Shown here piece after piece: positions 16,932 through 24,523 of a stretch of 64,000 nt of DNA. The first letter of the stretch is position 1; every line of letters begins with the position of its first letter. Below the pieces are notes generated by a model, which was given only the letters and a program-made list of their open reading frames with translations, did not search any database and was not told the origin of the DNA. Source of the DNA: Streptomyces sp. NBC_01288. Lineage in GTDB: Bacteria; Actinomycetota; Actinomycetes; Streptomycetales; Streptomycetaceae. The DNA is taken from NCBI RefSeq assembly GCF_035982055.1, contig NZ_CP108427.1, forward strand, positions 8,059,001-8,123,000, read 5' to 3'. A program made the position numbers and the translations under genes.

Positions 16932-16990
16932 TGACGAAACAAAAGCGCGCTCCTACCTTCAACCCGTCGTACTTCGTACGTCATATATGA
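16932..16990 (+). promoter_or_regulatory. Promoter/operator region of the sugar-acid operon
   Basis: TTGACG near 16932 resembles a -35 box. Downstream lie two short palindromes in tandem: CGTAC-TTC-GTACG (16968-16980) and the perfect TCATATATGA (16981-16990). The second has the AT-rich twofold symmetry of FadR-type GntR operators and lies 101 bp before the GntR gene, so autoregulation is likely. Confidence 0.5.
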
Positions 16991-17091
16991 GACGCGATAC
17001 GCGAGATCGGATACACGAGGGCCGGACAAGCGAGCCGGACGTGTGTCATCTGCTCCGCGCCCCGCGGCCACGTCACATCCGAGAGGCGCGC

Positions 17092-17820
17092 ATGACCTCT
17101 GTGCCCACGCCGATCCCGTCCCGCACGCAGTACGTGCAGGAGGAGATCAAACGCCGCATCCTCACCGGTCAGTTGACGCCGGGTCAGCCCCTGGTCGAGA
17201 CCGACCTCGCCGCACAGTTCGGGGTGTCCAAGACCCCGGTGCGCGAGGCGCTCAAGACCCTGGCCGGTACCGGGCTCGTCGTGATGAACCAGTACAAGGG
17301 CGTCACGGTGCGCATGGTGGACGCGGACATGGCGCGCGAGGTGTACGACGTACGGCTGCTCCTCGAACCCGAGGCGCTACGGCGGGCCGTACATCGCCAC
17401 GCCTCCCTGGACGCCGCGCGCGACGCCCTGACCCGCGCCGACGAGGCCACCGACACCGCCGAACGCTCCCTCGCCAACCGGGAGTTCCACCGCGCCCTGT
17501 ACCTGCCGTGCGGCAACCCGCTGCTCGGCCGGATGCTCGACGAGGTCCGCGACCAGGCCGCCCTCGTCTCCGCCGTCGCCTGGGCCGCCTCACCCTCCTG
17601 GGAACGGGAGGCCGGCGAACACCGGGAGATCCTGCGGCTCGCCCTCGACGGTGACGCGGACGGCGCGGCCACCGCACTGCACGCCCACATCGCGTCGTTT
17701 GTCCAACGGGCCTTCCCCGGGACCGAGTTGGAGACCCAAGGGCGGGGTGCCCACGGGCAGGACACCCACGGACAGGACACCCACGCACAGGACTCCCACG
17801 GAGAGGACAGTCGGGTATGA
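17092..17820 (+). CDS. GntR-family (FCD type) regulator of the sugar-acid operon
   Basis: 242 aa. The winged helix spans about residues 10-75 ('ETDLAAQFGVSKTPVREALKTLAGTGL' recognition region), and the FCD domain has metal-ligand-like residues in 'REFHRALYLPCGN' and 'EHREILRLAL'. It is first gene of a long plus-strand run and overlaps the next gene by 4 bp (ATGA). The C-terminus carries four pentapeptide-like repeats (HGQDT, HGQDT, HAQDS, HGEDS). ATG 17092 was chosen because the HTH follows directly and GAGAGG lies upstream. Likely ligand: a sugar acid or its keto-deoxy product. Confidence 0.86.
   Translation: MTSVPTPIPSRTQYVQEEIKRRILTGQLTPGQPLVETDLAAQFGVSKTPVREALKTLAGTGLVVMNQYKGVTVRMVDADMAREVYDVRLLLEPEALRRAVHRHASLDAARDALTRADEATDTAERSLANREFHRALYLPCGNPLLGRMLDEVRDQAALVSAVAWAASPSWEREAGEHREILRLALDGDADGAATALHAHIASFVQRAFPGTELETQGRGAHGQDTHGQDTHAQDSHGEDSRV
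17750..17809 (+). repeat. Four 15-bp tandem repeats at the end of the GntR gene
   Basis: Four copies of CCCACGGACAGGACA with one to three differences (17750-17764, 17765-17779, 17780-17794, 17795-17809). They are in frame, add a histidine/aspartate-rich tail to the regulator, and end 7 bp before the start codon of the next gene. Confidence 0.85.
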
Positions 17821-18725
17821 CGGCGACGTTCGAGGCCCAACGCACCGCCCTGGCCAACGTGGTGGCGATCCCCGTGACCCCGTTCGCCGAGGACGGCACC
17901 GTCGACCAGGACACCCACCGGACCCTGCTCCGCCGCCTGCTCGACGGCGGCGTCGGCGTCCTCACGCCGAACGGCAACACCGGCGAGTTCTACGCCCTCA
18001 CCCCTCAAGAGCGGCAACTCGTAACGGAGTTGACCATCGACGAGGCGGGCGGACGCGCCGCGATCCTCGTCGGCGTCGGACACGACGTCCCCACCGCCAT
18101 CGCCTCCGCCCGGCACGCCCGCGCCCTCGGCGCCCAGATGGTGATGGTCCATCAGCCCGTCCACCCCTACGTCTCGCAGGACGGCTGGGTCGACTACCAC
18201 CGCGCCATCGCCGAGGCCGTGCCCGACCTGGGCGTCGTCCCGTACATCCGCAACGCCCAACTCCTCGGCGCCCGCCTCGCCGAACTCGCCGACGACTGCC
18301 CGAACGTGATCGGCGTCAAGTACGCCGTCCCGGACGCGGCCCGCTTCGCCGCCTTCGCCCGGGACGCGGGGCTCGAACGCTTCGTGTGGGTGGCCGGGCT
18401 GGCCGAACCGTACGCGCCCTCCTACTTCTCGGCGGGCGCCACCGGTTTCACCTCAGGGCTCGTGAACGTCGCTCCGTCCGTCTCGCTGAACATGATCGAA
18501 GCGCTTCGATCAGGGGACTACCCGGGGGCGATGAAGGTGTGGGAGCAGATCCGCCGTTTTGAGGAGCTAAGGGCCGCGAACGGCTCCGCGAACAACGTCA
18601 CGATCGTCAAGGAAGCGCTTGCGTCCCTCGGCCTGTGCCGTCGTGACGTACGTCCGCCCAGCAGGCCCCTGCCCGAGAGCGAGCGCGCCGAGGTCGCCGC
18701 GATAGCCGCCGGATGGTCCGTATGA
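17817..18725 (+). CDS. DapA/NAL-family lyase or dehydratase for a keto-deoxy sugar acid
   Basis: 302 aa class I aldolase fold. GNTGEF at 53-58, the conserved tyrosine Y143 in VPYIRN and Schiff-base lysine K168 in GVKYA are all present. The family includes dihydrodipicolinate synthase, 2-keto-3-deoxygluconate aldolase and L-2-keto-3-deoxyarabonate dehydratase. Tight coupling to an IlvD/Edd sugar-acid dehydratase (4-bp overlap) argues that its substrate is that enzyme's 2-keto-3-deoxy product; dehydration would give 2,5-dioxopentanoate from a pentonate, aldol cleavage would give pyruvate plus an aldehyde. Sequence alone does not decide. Confidence 0.82.
   Translation: MTATFEAQRTALANVVAIPVTPFAEDGTVDQDTHRTLLRRLLDGGVGVLTPNGNTGEFYALTPQERQLVTELTIDEAGGRAAILVGVGHDVPTAIASARHARALGAQMVMVHQPVHPYVSQDGWVDYHRAIAEAVPDLGVVPYIRNAQLLGARLAELADDCPNVIGVKYAVPDAARFAAFARDAGLERFVWVAGLAEPYAPSYFSAGATGFTSGLVNVAPSVSLNMIEALRSGDYPGAMKVWEQIRRFEELRAANGSANNVTIVKEALASLGLCRRDVRPPSRPLPESERAEVAAIAAGWSV
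18493..18512. promoter_or_regulatory. Perfect 20-bp palindrome inside the DapA-family gene
   Basis: TGATCGAAGCGCTTCGATCA reads the same on both strands. Its AAGCGCTT core recurs at 18613-18620 in the same gene, at 20474-20481 before the ABC permease genes and at 26121-26128 before the binding-protein gene. LacI-family operators in Streptomyces often have this core, so it may be an internal operator; it also encodes ordinary-looking protein, so chance is possible. Confidence 0.45.
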
Positions 18726-20443
18726 AGGCACCGGAAGAGCTCAGAAGCCACCAGTGGTACGGCACCGACGGGCTGCGCTCCTTCAGCCACCGGGCCCGCA
18801 CCCGCCAGCTCGGCTACCTCCCCGAGGAACACCTCGGCAAGCCCGTCATCGCGATCCTCAACACCTGGTCGGACATCAATCCCTGCCATGTGCACCTCCG
18901 CGAGCGCGCCCAGGCCGTGAAGCGCGGGGTGTGGCAGGCGGGCGGCTTCCCGCTGGAATTCCCGGTCTCCACGCTCAGCGAGACCTTCCAGAAGCCGACC
19001 CCGATGCTCTACCGCAACCTCCTCGCGATGGAGACCGAGGAGCTGCTGCGGTCGTACCCCGTGGACGGCGCCGTACTGATGGGCGGCTGCGACAAGTCCA
19101 CGCCCGCGCTCCTGATGGGTGCCGCCTCCGTCGACCTGCCCACCGTCTTCGTCCCCGCCGGACCGATGCTGCCGGGCCACTGGCGCAACGAGATCCTCGG
19201 CTCCGGCACCGACATGTGGAAGTACTGGGACGACAAGCGCGCCGGCCTCATCGGCGAGTGCGAGATGACCGAACTGGAGAGCGGCCTCGCGCGGTCGCCC
19301 GGGCACTGCATGACCATGGGGACGGCGTCCACGCTGACGGCCGCGGCGGAGGCGCTGGGCGTGACCGTGCCGGGCGCGTCGAGCATCCCCGCCGTGGACT
19401 CGGGGCACGATCGGATGGCCGCGCAATCCGGCATGAAGATCGTTGAACAAGTCCACAAGGGGCGTGTTCTCTCGTCGATCCTCACCCCGGAAGCCTTCGA
19501 GGACGCGGTCACCACCGTCCTCGGCCTCGGCGGCTCCACCAACGCCGTGATCCACCTCATCGCCATGGCCGGCCGCGCGGGCGTCCACCTCACACTCGAC
19601 GACTTCGACCGCATCGCCCGCACGGTCCCGGTCCTCGCGAACGTACGGCCCGGCGGACAGACCTACCTCATGGAGGACTTCCACTTCGCCGGCGGCCTCC
19701 CCGGCTTCCTCTCCCGCATCACCGACCTGCTCCACCTGGACCGCCCGACGGTCTCGTACGACACCCTGCGCGAGCAGCTCGACGGCGCGCGGGTGCACAA
19801 CGACGACGTCATACGTCCGCGCGACAACCCGGTCGCGAGCGAGGGCGGGGTCGCCGTCCTGCGCGGCAACCTCTGCCCGGACGGCGCCGTCATCAAGCAC
19901 ATCGCCGCCGAACCGCACCTGCTCAAGCACACCGGCCCCGCGGTCGTCTTCGACGACTACCGGACCATGCAACGCACCATCAACGACCCGGAGTTGGGCA
20001 TCACCGCCGACAGCGTGCTGGTGCTGCGCAACGCGGGCCCCAAGGGCGGCCCCGGCATGCCCGAGTACGGCATGCTCCCGCTCCCCGACCACCTCCTCAA
20101 GCAGGGCGTCCGGGACATGGTCCGGATCTCCGACGCCCGGATGAGCGGGACGAGTTACGGCACGTGCGTGCTGCACATCGCGCCCGAGTCGTACGTCGGC
20201 GGACCACTGGCGCTCGTCCGGACCGGGGACACCATCACCCTGGACGTCGAGGCGCGCACCCTCCAACTCAACGTGGACGACGAGGAGTTGGAGCGACGCG
20301 GGGCGGAGTGGACACCGCCGCCCGCACGGTACGAGCGCGGCTACGGCGCGCTCTACAACGACCAGATCACCCAGGCGGACACCGGCTGCGACTTCGAGTT
20401 CCTCGCGCGACCGGGCAAGGTGCCTGACCCGTACGCCGGTTGA
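18722..20443 (+). CDS. IlvD/Edd-family sugar-acid dehydratase (L-arabonate dehydratase-like)
   Basis: 573 aa iron-sulfur dehydratase removing water from an aldonic acid to give the 2-keto-3-deoxy acid. Cluster cysteines are in NPCHVH (C55), GGCDKST and PGHCMTMGTAS. 'GPMLPGHWRNEILGSGTDMWKYW' and overall length match the L-arabonate/D-xylonate/D-galactonate dehydratase branch rather than dihydroxyacid dehydratase, and L-arabonate dehydratase is the closest match I recall. ATG 18722 overlaps the upstream stop by 4 bp; an in-frame ATG at 18713 is less likely. Beside GH43 and pectinase genes, an arabinose- or galactose-derived acid is a sensible substrate (inference). Confidence 0.85.
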   Translation: MKAPEELRSHQWYGTDGLRSFSHRARTRQLGYLPEEHLGKPVIAILNTWSDINPCHVHLRERAQAVKRGVWQAGGFPLEFPVSTLSETFQKPTPMLYRNLLAMETEELLRSYPVDGAVLMGGCDKSTPALLMGAASVDLPTVFVPAGPMLPGHWRNEILGSGTDMWKYWDDKRAGLIGECEMTELESGLARSPGHCMTMGTASTLTAAAEALGVTVPGASSIPAVDSGHDRMAAQSGMKIVEQVHKGRVLSSILTPEAFEDAVTTVLGLGGSTNAVIHLIAMAGRAGVHLTLDDFDRIARTVPVLANVRPGGQTYLMEDFHFAGGLPGFLSRITDLLHLDRPTVSYDTLREQLDGARVHNDDVIRPRDNPVASEGGVAVLRGNLCPDGAVIKHIAAEPHLLKHTGPAVVFDDYRTMQRTINDPELGITADSVLVLRNAGPKGGPGMPEYGMLPLPDHLLKQGVRDMVRISDARMSGTSYGTCVLHIAPESYVGGPLALVRTGDTITLDVEARTLQLNVDDEELERRGAEWTPPPARYERGYGALYNDQITQADTGCDFEFLARPGKVPDPYAG

Positions 20444-20473
20444 GCACCCCCGTCATTCGCATGTCTGTCGAGC

Positions 20474-20481
20474 AAGCGCTT
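20474..20481. promoter_or_regulatory. AAGCGCTT site before the ABC permease genes
   Basis: AGCAAGCGCTTCCT is a near-palindrome around AAGCGCTT in the 115-bp gap between the dehydratase and permease genes. It resembles a LacI-family operator and suggests an internal promoter for the transporter genes. Confidence 0.5.
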
Positions 20482-20494
20482 CCTGTACCTGAAC

Positions 20495-20524
20495 CGCACC
20501 CGCACCCGCACCCGCACCCGCACC
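20495..20524 (+). repeat. Five CGCACC hexamer repeats
   Basis: Five exact tandem copies of CGCACC lie in the untranslated gap, ending 34 bp before the permease ATG. They are the fourth tandem repeat found at a gene boundary between 12.6 and 22.5 kb. Confidence 0.85.
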
Positions 20525-20558
20525 TTCTGCACCCGCCCCACTGGAACGGAGAACAGTC

Positions 20559-21494
20559 ATGGCCCAAGCCGCAGCCGTGGCGAAACCGCCCGCGCCACCC
20601 CGGCGGCGCCGTGCCTCCGCGACCCCGCGCAGGCTCCCGTACCTGCTGATCGCCCCGGCCGCCCTGCTCATGCTGGGCTTCATCGCCTACCCGGTCATCA
20701 GCGTCTTCTACTACAGCCTGCAGAACTACAACCCCACCAAGCCATGGCGCAATGGCTTCGCGGGCCTCGACAACTTCACCCACGCCTTCACCAACGACCC
20801 CCAGTTCTGGGACACGTTGACCTTCAGCGCCAAGTGGGTCGTCGTAGAGGTGGGCCTCCAACTCCTCTTCGGACTGGCCCTCGCGTTGATCGTCAACCAG
20901 ACCTTCGTGGGCCGGTCCATCGGCCGCGCGCTGGTGTTCTCCCCGTGGGCCGTGTCGGGCGTCCTGACCTCCGCGATCTGGGTGCTGCTCTACAACTCCC
21001 AGACGGGCGTGACCCGTTACCTCGCCGACATGGGAATCGGCCAGTACGGCACGAGTTGGCTCTCCGACCCCTCAACCGTCTTCTCCGCAGCCGTAGTCGC
21101 GGACCTCTGGCGAGGCGTCCCCTTCTTCGCGATCCTCATCCTCGCCGACCTCCAGTCCGTCTCGAAGGACCTCTACGAGGCCGCCGAGGTCGACGGCGCC
21201 AGCCGCTTCAAGCAGTTCCTGCACATCACACTGCCGCACCTCAAGGACGCGATCGTGCTCTCCACACTGCTGCGCGCGGTCTGGGAGTTCAACAACGTCG
21301 ACCTCCTCTACACCCTCACGGGCGGCGGCCCGGCCGGCGAGACGACCACGCTCCCGCTCTACGTCGCCAACACCAGCGTCGAGGCACACAACTTCGGCTA
21401 CGCGTCCGCCCTCACCACGGTCGCCTTCGTCATCCTGCTCTTCTTCTCGATCATCTATCTGCGCCTGAGCAAGTTCGGAGGCGGCGACAAGTGA
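20559..21494 (+). CDS. Carbohydrate ABC transporter permease (MalF type)
   Basis: 311 aa inner-membrane permease with an arginine-rich cytoplasmic head (to about residue 28) and about six helices. The EAA loop reads 'EAAEVDGASRFKQFLHITLPHL'. It overlaps the second permease gene by 4 bp. The binding protein at 26.2 kb is the likely partner; no ATPase gene is present, so MsiK-type sharing is expected. Putative substrate: oligosaccharides released by the neighbouring GH43 and pectinases. Confidence 0.9.
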   Translation: MAQAAAVAKPPAPPRRRRASATPRRLPYLLIAPAALLMLGFIAYPVISVFYYSLQNYNPTKPWRNGFAGLDNFTHAFTNDPQFWDTLTFSAKWVVVEVGLQLLFGLALALIVNQTFVGRSIGRALVFSPWAVSGVLTSAIWVLLYNSQTGVTRYLADMGIGQYGTSWLSDPSTVFSAAVVADLWRGVPFFAILILADLQSVSKDLYEAAEVDGASRFKQFLHITLPHLKDAIVLSTLLRAVWEFNNVDLLYTLTGGGPAGETTTLPLYVANTSVEAHNFGYASALTTVAFVILLFFSIIYLRLSKFGGGDK

Positions 21495-22375
21495 TCACCG
21501 AGATCGCTCCGGCCCGCGAGCGGGAGTCCGCCGCACCGCAGCAGCCGCGCAAGGTCCGCCGCGCCTGGGACGAGGTCCCGCGCTGGCAGATCTACCTCCC
21601 TCTGGGGATCTACCTCGTCTTCACCCTGATCCCCTTCTACTGGATCCTGCTCTTCGCGTTCCGCCCGGCCGGCTCGACCTCCCTGGTCCCCTGGCCGATG
21701 ACCCTCGACCACTTCCAGAAGGTGTGGACGGAACGCAGCTTCGGCGTCTACTTCCAGAACAGCGTCTACGTCGGCGTCGCCACCCTGATTCTCACCACCG
21801 TGGTCGCCCTCGCCGGCGGCTACGCGCTCGCCCGCTTCGAGTTCAAGGTCAAGCGCGCCTTCATGCTGGCCCTGCTCTGCTCCCAATTCGTGCCGGGCGC
21901 CCTGCTGTTGGTCCCGCTGTTCCAGATCTTCGCCAAGCTCCAGATGATCAACTCGCTCGGCAGCGTCATCCTCGCGGAGACCGTCTTCCAGCTCCCGCTC
22001 TCGATGATCCTGATCAGTGGCTTCATCCGGAACGTCCCGCAGTCCCTCGAAGAGGCCGCCTGGGTCGACGGCTGCAACCGCTTCGCCGCGTTCCGCATCG
22101 TCGTCCTCCCGCTGCTGCGGCCCGGATTGATCGCCGTCGGTTCCTTCGCCTTCGTGCACGCCTGGAACCACTTCCTCTTCGCCCTGATGTTCCTCTCCGA
22201 CCAGAGCAAGCAGACGATCCCGGTCGGCCTCAACACCCTGATGAGCGCGGACAGCGTCGACCTCGGCGCACTCGCCGCCGGCGGCATCGTCGCGGCGATA
22301 CCGGTGGTGATCGTGTTCGCCTTCATCCAGAAGTGGCTGATCACCGGCTTCAGCGCGGGGGCGGTGAAGGGATGA
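21491..22375 (+). CDS. Carbohydrate ABC transporter permease (MalG type)
   Basis: 294 aa, about six membrane helices. The EAA loop reads 'EEAAWVDGCNRFAAFRIVVLPLLRPG'. GTG 21491 overlaps the previous stop (GTGA), fixing the start; the frame is open upstream only as a shadow of the other permease. It completes the membrane channel of the importer. Confidence 0.9.
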   Translation: MITEIAPARERESAAPQQPRKVRRAWDEVPRWQIYLPLGIYLVFTLIPFYWILLFAFRPAGSTSLVPWPMTLDHFQKVWTERSFGVYFQNSVYVGVATLILTTVVALAGGYALARFEFKVKRAFMLALLCSQFVPGALLLVPLFQIFAKLQMINSLGSVILAETVFQLPLSMILISGFIRNVPQSLEEAAWVDGCNRFAAFRIVVLPLLRPGLIAVGSFAFVHAWNHFLFALMFLSDQSKQTIPVGLNTLMSADSVDLGALAAGGIVAAIPVVIVFAFIQKWLITGFSAGAVKG

Positions 22376-22424
22376 GGCAACCGCTTACCCTGCTGGCGAA
22401 GATCGTCGACGCAGGGAGAATCCC

Positions 22425-23678
22425 ATGACACCCGCCACCGGTCCTACGACCGTCACCGCCACCGGTCCTACGACCGTCACCGCCACCGGTCCTACGACCG
22501 TCACCGCACCCGCGGCCACGGCAGTCACCACACCCCTCGTCCCGCCCGTCCCCATCGTCCTCGCGGGCGCCCGGGGTCACGGCCGCTGGCACGTCGAGAA
22601 CATCCGCCGGCTCCAGGACAAGGGGCTCGTACAGCTCGCCGGAATCTGCGAGCTGACCCCGCTGACCGAGGAGGAGTTCGGGGGCGAACTCCCCGCGCAG
22701 TCACCGGACTTCGGTGCCCTCCTCGACTCCACCGGCGCCCAGGTGGCCGTGATCTGCACCCCGATCCCGACCCACACGGACCTCGCCCTGGCCGCCGCGA
22801 AGCGAGGCGTGCACCTGCTGCTGGAGAAGCCGCCCGCGCCCTCGTACGCCGAGTTCCGCCGGATGGCCGACGGGGTCGCCGCGGCCGGGGTGGTCTGCCA
22901 GATCGGGTTCCAGTCGCTCGGCTCGCACGCCGTGCCCGCGGTCCGCGAGCTGATCGAGAAGGGCGCGATCGGCACGCTCACCGGGGTCGGCGGAGCCGGT
23001 GCCTGGGCGCGCGACGAGGCGTACTACCGGCGTGCCCCTTGGGCCGGCAAGCGGCGCCTGAACGGCGTCGACGTGATCGACGGCGCGCTCACCAACCCCC
23101 TCGCGCACGCCGTGGCCACCGCCCTCGCCCTCAACGACACGGCCCGCGCCGAGGACGTCGTCCGCATCGAGACGGAACTCGTGCGCGCCAACGACATCGA
23201 GTCCGACGACACCTCCTGCGTCCGCGTCACCACCGTCCAGGGCCGCCCGGTCACCGTCGCCGTGACCCTGTGCGCCGAACACCCCGGCGAGCCCTACGTG
23301 TTGGTGCACGGCACCGAGGGCCGGATCACCTACTGGTACAAGCAGGACCGCGTCCTGCTCCAGCGCGCGGGCCACGGCCCGGAGGAGTTCGAGTACGGCA
23401 GCACGGACCTGCTGGAGAACCTGGTCGCCCATCTCACCGACGGCGCCGAGCTGTTGGTCGAACCGGACGCGACAGGCGCCTTCATGAAGGTCGTCGAAGC
23501 GATCCGCGAGGCTCCCGACCCGGCCCAACTCCCCACCGATGCCTGGCACCTGCTGACCGCCGAGAACCGCCGGGTCGTCCCCGGCATCGACGCCCTGGTC
23601 ACGGCGGCGGCCGACACCCTCGCCCTCTACTCCGAGCTGGGCGCCTCCTGGGCCCCACCGAAAGAGGTGAGCACCTGA
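22425..23678 (+). CDS. Gfo/Idh/MocA-family oxidoreductase
   Basis: 417 aa NAD(P)-dependent sugar oxidoreductase. The nucleotide-binding N-domain begins near residue 43 ('IVLAGARGHGRWHVENIRRL') and contains the family 'EKPPAPS' motif; the C-terminal domain forms the open sheet that binds the sugar. The first 35 residues are not family sequence but three TGPTTVTA repeats from a 24-bp tandem repeat. The stop shares one base with the next start (TGATG). The order oxidoreductase, PmoA-like protein, GH43 is a glycan-utilisation arrangement; the substrate is unknown. Confidence 0.85.
   Translation: MTPATGPTTVTATGPTTVTATGPTTVTAPAATAVTTPLVPPVPIVLAGARGHGRWHVENIRRLQDKGLVQLAGICELTPLTEEEFGGELPAQSPDFGALLDSTGAQVAVICTPIPTHTDLALAAAKRGVHLLLEKPPAPSYAEFRRMADGVAAAGVVCQIGFQSLGSHAVPAVRELIEKGAIGTLTGVGGAGAWARDEAYYRRAPWAGKRRLNGVDVIDGALTNPLAHAVATALALNDTARAEDVVRIETELVRANDIESDDTSCVRVTTVQGRPVTVAVTLCAEHPGEPYVLVHGTEGRITYWYKQDRVLLQRAGHGPEEFEYGSTDLLENLVAHLTDGAELLVEPDATGAFMKVVEAIREAPDPAQLPTDAWHLLTAENRRVVPGIDALVTAAADTLALYSELGASWAPPKEVST
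22434..22505 (+). repeat. Three 24-bp tandem repeats at the start of the oxidoreductase gene
   Basis: Three exact copies of a 24-bp unit starting GCCACCGGTCCTACG (22434-22457, 22458-22481, 22482-22505). They are in frame, encode TGPTTVTA units and make a low-complexity N-terminus that the family lacks. Exact identity between copies points to recent expansion. Confidence 0.9.
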
Positions 23679-24523
23679 TGATCACCCATGACACGCCGGT
23701 GCTGCGCGTCGCGGGCCGCCCGGTCGCCCGGTACGTCACCCGGCCCGAGCTGCCCGACCGGCTCTCCCCGCGCCCCTACCTGCACCCCGTGACCACCCTG
23801 GCGGGCACCGCGGTCACCGAACTCAGCCCCGTCGACCACACCCACCACCTCGGCGTCGGTGTAGCCGTTCCCGACGTCGAGGGGCACAACTTCTGGGGCG
23901 GCCGCACCTACGTCCGTGACCAGGGCCCCACGGAACTGGACAACCACGGCGCCCAACGCCACTCCGCCTTCCAACTCCGCGACCCCGACGGCTTCGTGGA
24001 GGAGCTGCGCTGGGTGGCCTCCGGTGCCGAGCTGCTCCGCGAACGCCGTACGGTCGCGGCCACCGAACTCACCGACACCGCCTGGGCGTTGGACTTCACC
24101 TTCTCCCTCACCAACGTGACGCCGGACGCCCTCTCGATCGGCAGCCCCGCCACCAACGGCCGCCCCGGAGCCGCGTACGGCGGCTTCTTCTGGCGGGCCC
24201 GCAAGGAGGCGGAGACCCCGCGCGTCTTCACCGCCGACCACGAGGGCGAACCGGAGATCCACGGCACCCGCGCCGACTGGCTCGCCCTCGCCGGCACCGG
24301 CTGGACGCTGGTCTTCGCCGGCGCCACGGACCGCTCCCGCCAGGACCCGTGGTTCGTCCGCACCGCCGAATACCCGGGCGTGGGCGCGTCGTTGGCGTCA
24401 GAGGAGCGGCTGCCGATGGCGCCCGGCGACACGGTCGTACGACGGATCGTCACCGTCGTCGCGGACGGCCTCCTCGGCCGGACCGAGGCAGCGGCACTCG
24501 TGCGGAAGGCGGTCAACCAGTGA
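23678..24523 (+). CDS. PmoA-like (DUF6807) family protein
   Basis: 281 aa. The family is annotated 'methane oxygenase PmoA' for historical reasons but is a beta-sandwich protein found in glycan-utilisation operons, with no membrane segments here. Signature stretches are 'RPYLHPVTTLAGT', 'DHTHHLGVGVAVPDVEGHNFWGG' and late 'DPWFVRTAEYPGVGASLA'. The clustered histidines (DHTHHLG) may bind metal. It is coupled on both sides (TGATG upstream, GTGA downstream), so it is needed in step with the oxidoreductase and GH43 enzyme. Biochemical function not established. Confidence 0.78.
   Translation: MITHDTPVLRVAGRPVARYVTRPELPDRLSPRPYLHPVTTLAGTAVTELSPVDHTHHLGVGVAVPDVEGHNFWGGRTYVRDQGPTELDNHGAQRHSAFQLRDPDGFVEELRWVASGAELLRERRTVAATELTDTAWALDFTFSLTNVTPDALSIGSPATNGRPGAAYGGFFWRARKEAETPRVFTADHEGEPEIHGTRADWLALAGTGWTLVFAGATDRSRQDPWFVRTAEYPGVGASLASEERLPMAPGDTVVRRIVTVVADGLLGRTEAAALVRKAVNQ

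Noticed and set aside
20495..20524. CGCACC repeats as a possible CRISPR-like array
   Set aside because: Units are 6 bp, contiguous and without spacers; it is a simple tandem repeat.
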